A stretch of 64,000 nt of DNA, from positions 2,847,586 to 2,911,585 of the forward strand of contig JANPYM010000005.1 in the NCBI GenBank assembly GCA_025890175.1, written 5' to 3'. Under the pieces are notes generated by a model. The model did not search any database. It was not told where the DNA came from and worked only from the letters and a program-made list of their open reading frames with translations. The stretch comes from Ciborinia camelliae. Lineage: Eukaryota; Ascomycota; Leotiomycetes; Helotiales; Sclerotiniaceae. Both the position numbers and the translations under genes were made by a program. Shown here one piece after another: positions 61,641-64,000 of this stretch (position 1 is the first letter of the stretch; each line of letters starts with the position of its first letter).

Positions 61641-64000
61641 ACAATATTTAAATATTTTTTTATTTTTGTTATATTTAATTTTGAATATTAATTTTTTTTT
61701 TAATATTTAATAATTTAATTTAACAAATTTTTTTTTTTATAATTTAAATATATTTTTTTATATAAAAAAATTATTTTTTTTTTTAATAATTTTTTTTTAT
61801 TAAATTAAATTTAAATATAAAAATGTTTTTTTAATAATAATTGAATTTCTATTAAATTTTCGAATTTGTATTTTGAATATATAATATAATATTTATTAAT
61901 ATTCTTTAATCTTAAAATTATATAATATAAAAACAAGTTTTATTGTTTTTAAAAAGATTTTAATAATTTAATTATAAGTCGAATTAGGATATATTAATTT
62001 TAATTAAAATTCTATATAATTTTTCAAATTTTTAAATTTGTTTTTTGTTTTAAAAATTAGAATAGAAATAAAAAATTTTTTATTAATATTTAAATTTCGA
62101 AAATTTTTAATAAAATTATTTTCATTTTTTATTTTTGAATTATTTAGAATAATATATAATTAATATTTATAATTTTCGGATTATATAAAATTAATAATTT
62201 CTAATAATTTTTTTTGTATATTATTATTTGGAATTATAATTTAAAAAATATCTTTTAAATCTTTATTACTAACTTTATTATTTTTATATAATTCAAAATT
62301 AAAATTAATATTTTTTGTATTTGCTAATTTTTATTAAATTATTTTTAATAATTATAATTTTAAAAAAATTTTTTTATTAATTTTAATATTAAAAATTTAT
62401 ATTAATTAATATTCTTTCCCTTATATAAAAATTTATATATAATAAATATAATTTTTTTTAAATTTAATAAAAATTCCTTTTTTCGTTTTTGAAATAAATT
62501 TTTTAATAATAATATATCTTTCTTTTAAAATCTAAACTTAAATTTTATTACTAAAAACAAAAATATAAAAAACATTAAATTTATTATTTTTAATATTATC
62601 AAAAAAATTTATTAAAACTTTGTAAAATATAATTTAATTTAAAATAATTTAAAAAGCTATACAATTTATAATATATATTATTTTATTTATAATATAAAAC
62701 TATAAAATTTATAAAATATTCTAATTAATTATAATTGTTTTTATATATTTTATAATTATACAATCATTTTTTTTAAATACTTCATTCTGCTTTAATATAT
62801 AGAAAATAATAAATTCGATAATCGCCTTGAAATCGAATATTAAATTATTAAAATTAAAAATTTTGTATTTTTTTTTTTTATTAAATTACCAATATTAAAT
62901 AATATAATTATATTATATTCAAATTAAATTTATTATAAACTTAATAACCTTTTAAATATTTTTTTTGCTTTATCCTATACAAATTCATTAAAAACGAACA
63001 ATATTATCTATAATAAATATAACAATTATTTTATCATTTAAACCCAATAAATAAATTTTAAATATATCAAAAAAAACTTTATCAAATAATTTATTTAATC
63101 TTCAATTTATTATTTTTCAAAAATAATAATTTGATTTAACTTTTTTATATAATTTATATAACTTAATAATTATTTAATTTTTTATTAAAAAAATAAAGTT
63201 TATTTTTATAACAACTATTTATATTTTTTTAATTATATTATAATTAATATAATTAAATCTTTAATACATTAATTTATATAATAATTTTGCAATCTATAAT
63301 ATAACTAAAAATATATATATTTTTAATATTTTTTCAAAAATTAAAAACAAATTATTATTATAATATTGTTGCGATACCAGTGAATCTGCAGGGCAAATTC
63401 ACCGGAGCATATGACTGTATACAACTGATATGCCTGTACCCTATAAATATATAAACTTGCAAATCGATTTATAATTAATTTATATATTTTTATAATATAT
63501 TATTTTTATTATATACATTTTAATATTATCAAAATGATTCGATATTGATTAATATTAATATATAAATCAATTAAATATTATTTTCAAAGATTATTATTTC
63601 GAAAATTGAAAATATGGATATGATTATTAAATTTTAATAAATATTATATAAACAATTATTTATAATATAAATAAATTTATAAAACGTTTAATAAAAGAAA
63701 CGAATTTATATTTTATAATTTTTAATAAAACTTTTTATTTGAATGTTATTTTTTTAAATAAAATATTATTGTAATTAATATAATAAAAAAATTGTATTAA
63801 TATTTAATGTTAAAGGTTTATTATTTTTTATAGTATTGATTATTGTTTGATTATTATAATTAAAAAAAATAAAGATTGTTGAATAATAAAATTGAATTTA
63901 AAAAAATTAATAAAGTTTTGTCTAATTTTTATATATTATTATATAAATTTATTATTATTATTTATAATATAATATAAATATTTATTTATATATTTTCTTA

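Larger units (their letters stand above)
59471..64000. other. Second A+T-rich, RIP-type block
   Basis: Apart from three short islands of normal or high G+C (the solo LTR, 61250-61640 and 63367-63450), the sequence is nearly pure A+T with no usable frame, like the transposon interior at 28-33.7 kb. It runs off the window end. Boundaries and parent element cannot be identified. Confidence 0.7.

Overview
The window looks like nuclear DNA of a filamentous ascomycete (Pezizomycotina). Genes are interrupted by 50-120 nt introns with GTAAGT-like donors, CTAAC/CTAAT/CTGAC branch sites and YAG acceptors. Gene content is typically fungal (CBM18/GH18 chitinase, LysM protein, HsbA, cerato-platanin, APC permease, MBOAT wax-synthase-like enzyme). 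Long, nearly pure A+T tracts (about 27.6-34.0 kb and 59.5-64.0 kb) resemble RIP-degraded repeats. A leotiomycete (Helotiales) is my best guess, but this is inference from general character, not from a marker gene.

Layout. 1-7.2 kb: a divergent pair, a multi-domain 'subgroup C' type chitinase (minus) and a five-module LysM protein (plus), sharing a 1.2 kb promoter region. 7.2-10 kb: simple-repeat-rich intergenic DNA with one coding-like fragment. 10.0-13.2 kb: a large acidic coiled-coil membrane protein (minus). 15.0-16.8 kb: an intracellular-type GH13 alpha-amylase with all four conserved regions. 16.8-19.5 kb: AT-leaning non-coding DNA with degenerate repeats. 19.5-20.9 kb: a repeat-rich coiled-coil gene whose 3' part is broken by stops. 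22.2-27.3 kb: a very large gene that appears to fuse a homeodomain-like segment, C2H2-like fingers, a Ser/Thr kinase and a long C-terminal region I cannot assign. 27.5-34.1 kb: a RIP-decayed 6.5 kb element with long terminal inverted repeats and a 9-bp target duplication, best explained as a Mutator-like transposon, inserted about 220 bp beyond that gene.

34.1-47.5 kb: housekeeping and metabolic genes: cyclophilin, GNAT acetyltransferase, a UstYa/DUF3328-like relic, APC amino-acid permease, MBOAT wax-synthase-like enzyme, an MFS drug-efflux pseudogene (one nonsense codon plus a 4-bp duplication), and an HsbA-type secreted protein. 47.5-59.5 kb is gene-poor: one cerato-platanin gene, many copies of a CCTAGG palindrome, several hairpin-forming inverted repeats and coding-like debris. 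59.5-64 kb is a second A+T block containing an intact 208-bp solo LTR with a 5-bp target duplication.

Functional themes: the chitinase/LysM pair suggests chitin remodelling or self-protection at the wall; HsbA, cerato-platanin and LysM are secreted surface or host-interaction proteins. The most unusual item is the kinase fusion gene at the edge of the transposon block. Exon boundaries were read by eye from splice signals and reading frame; they are predictions.
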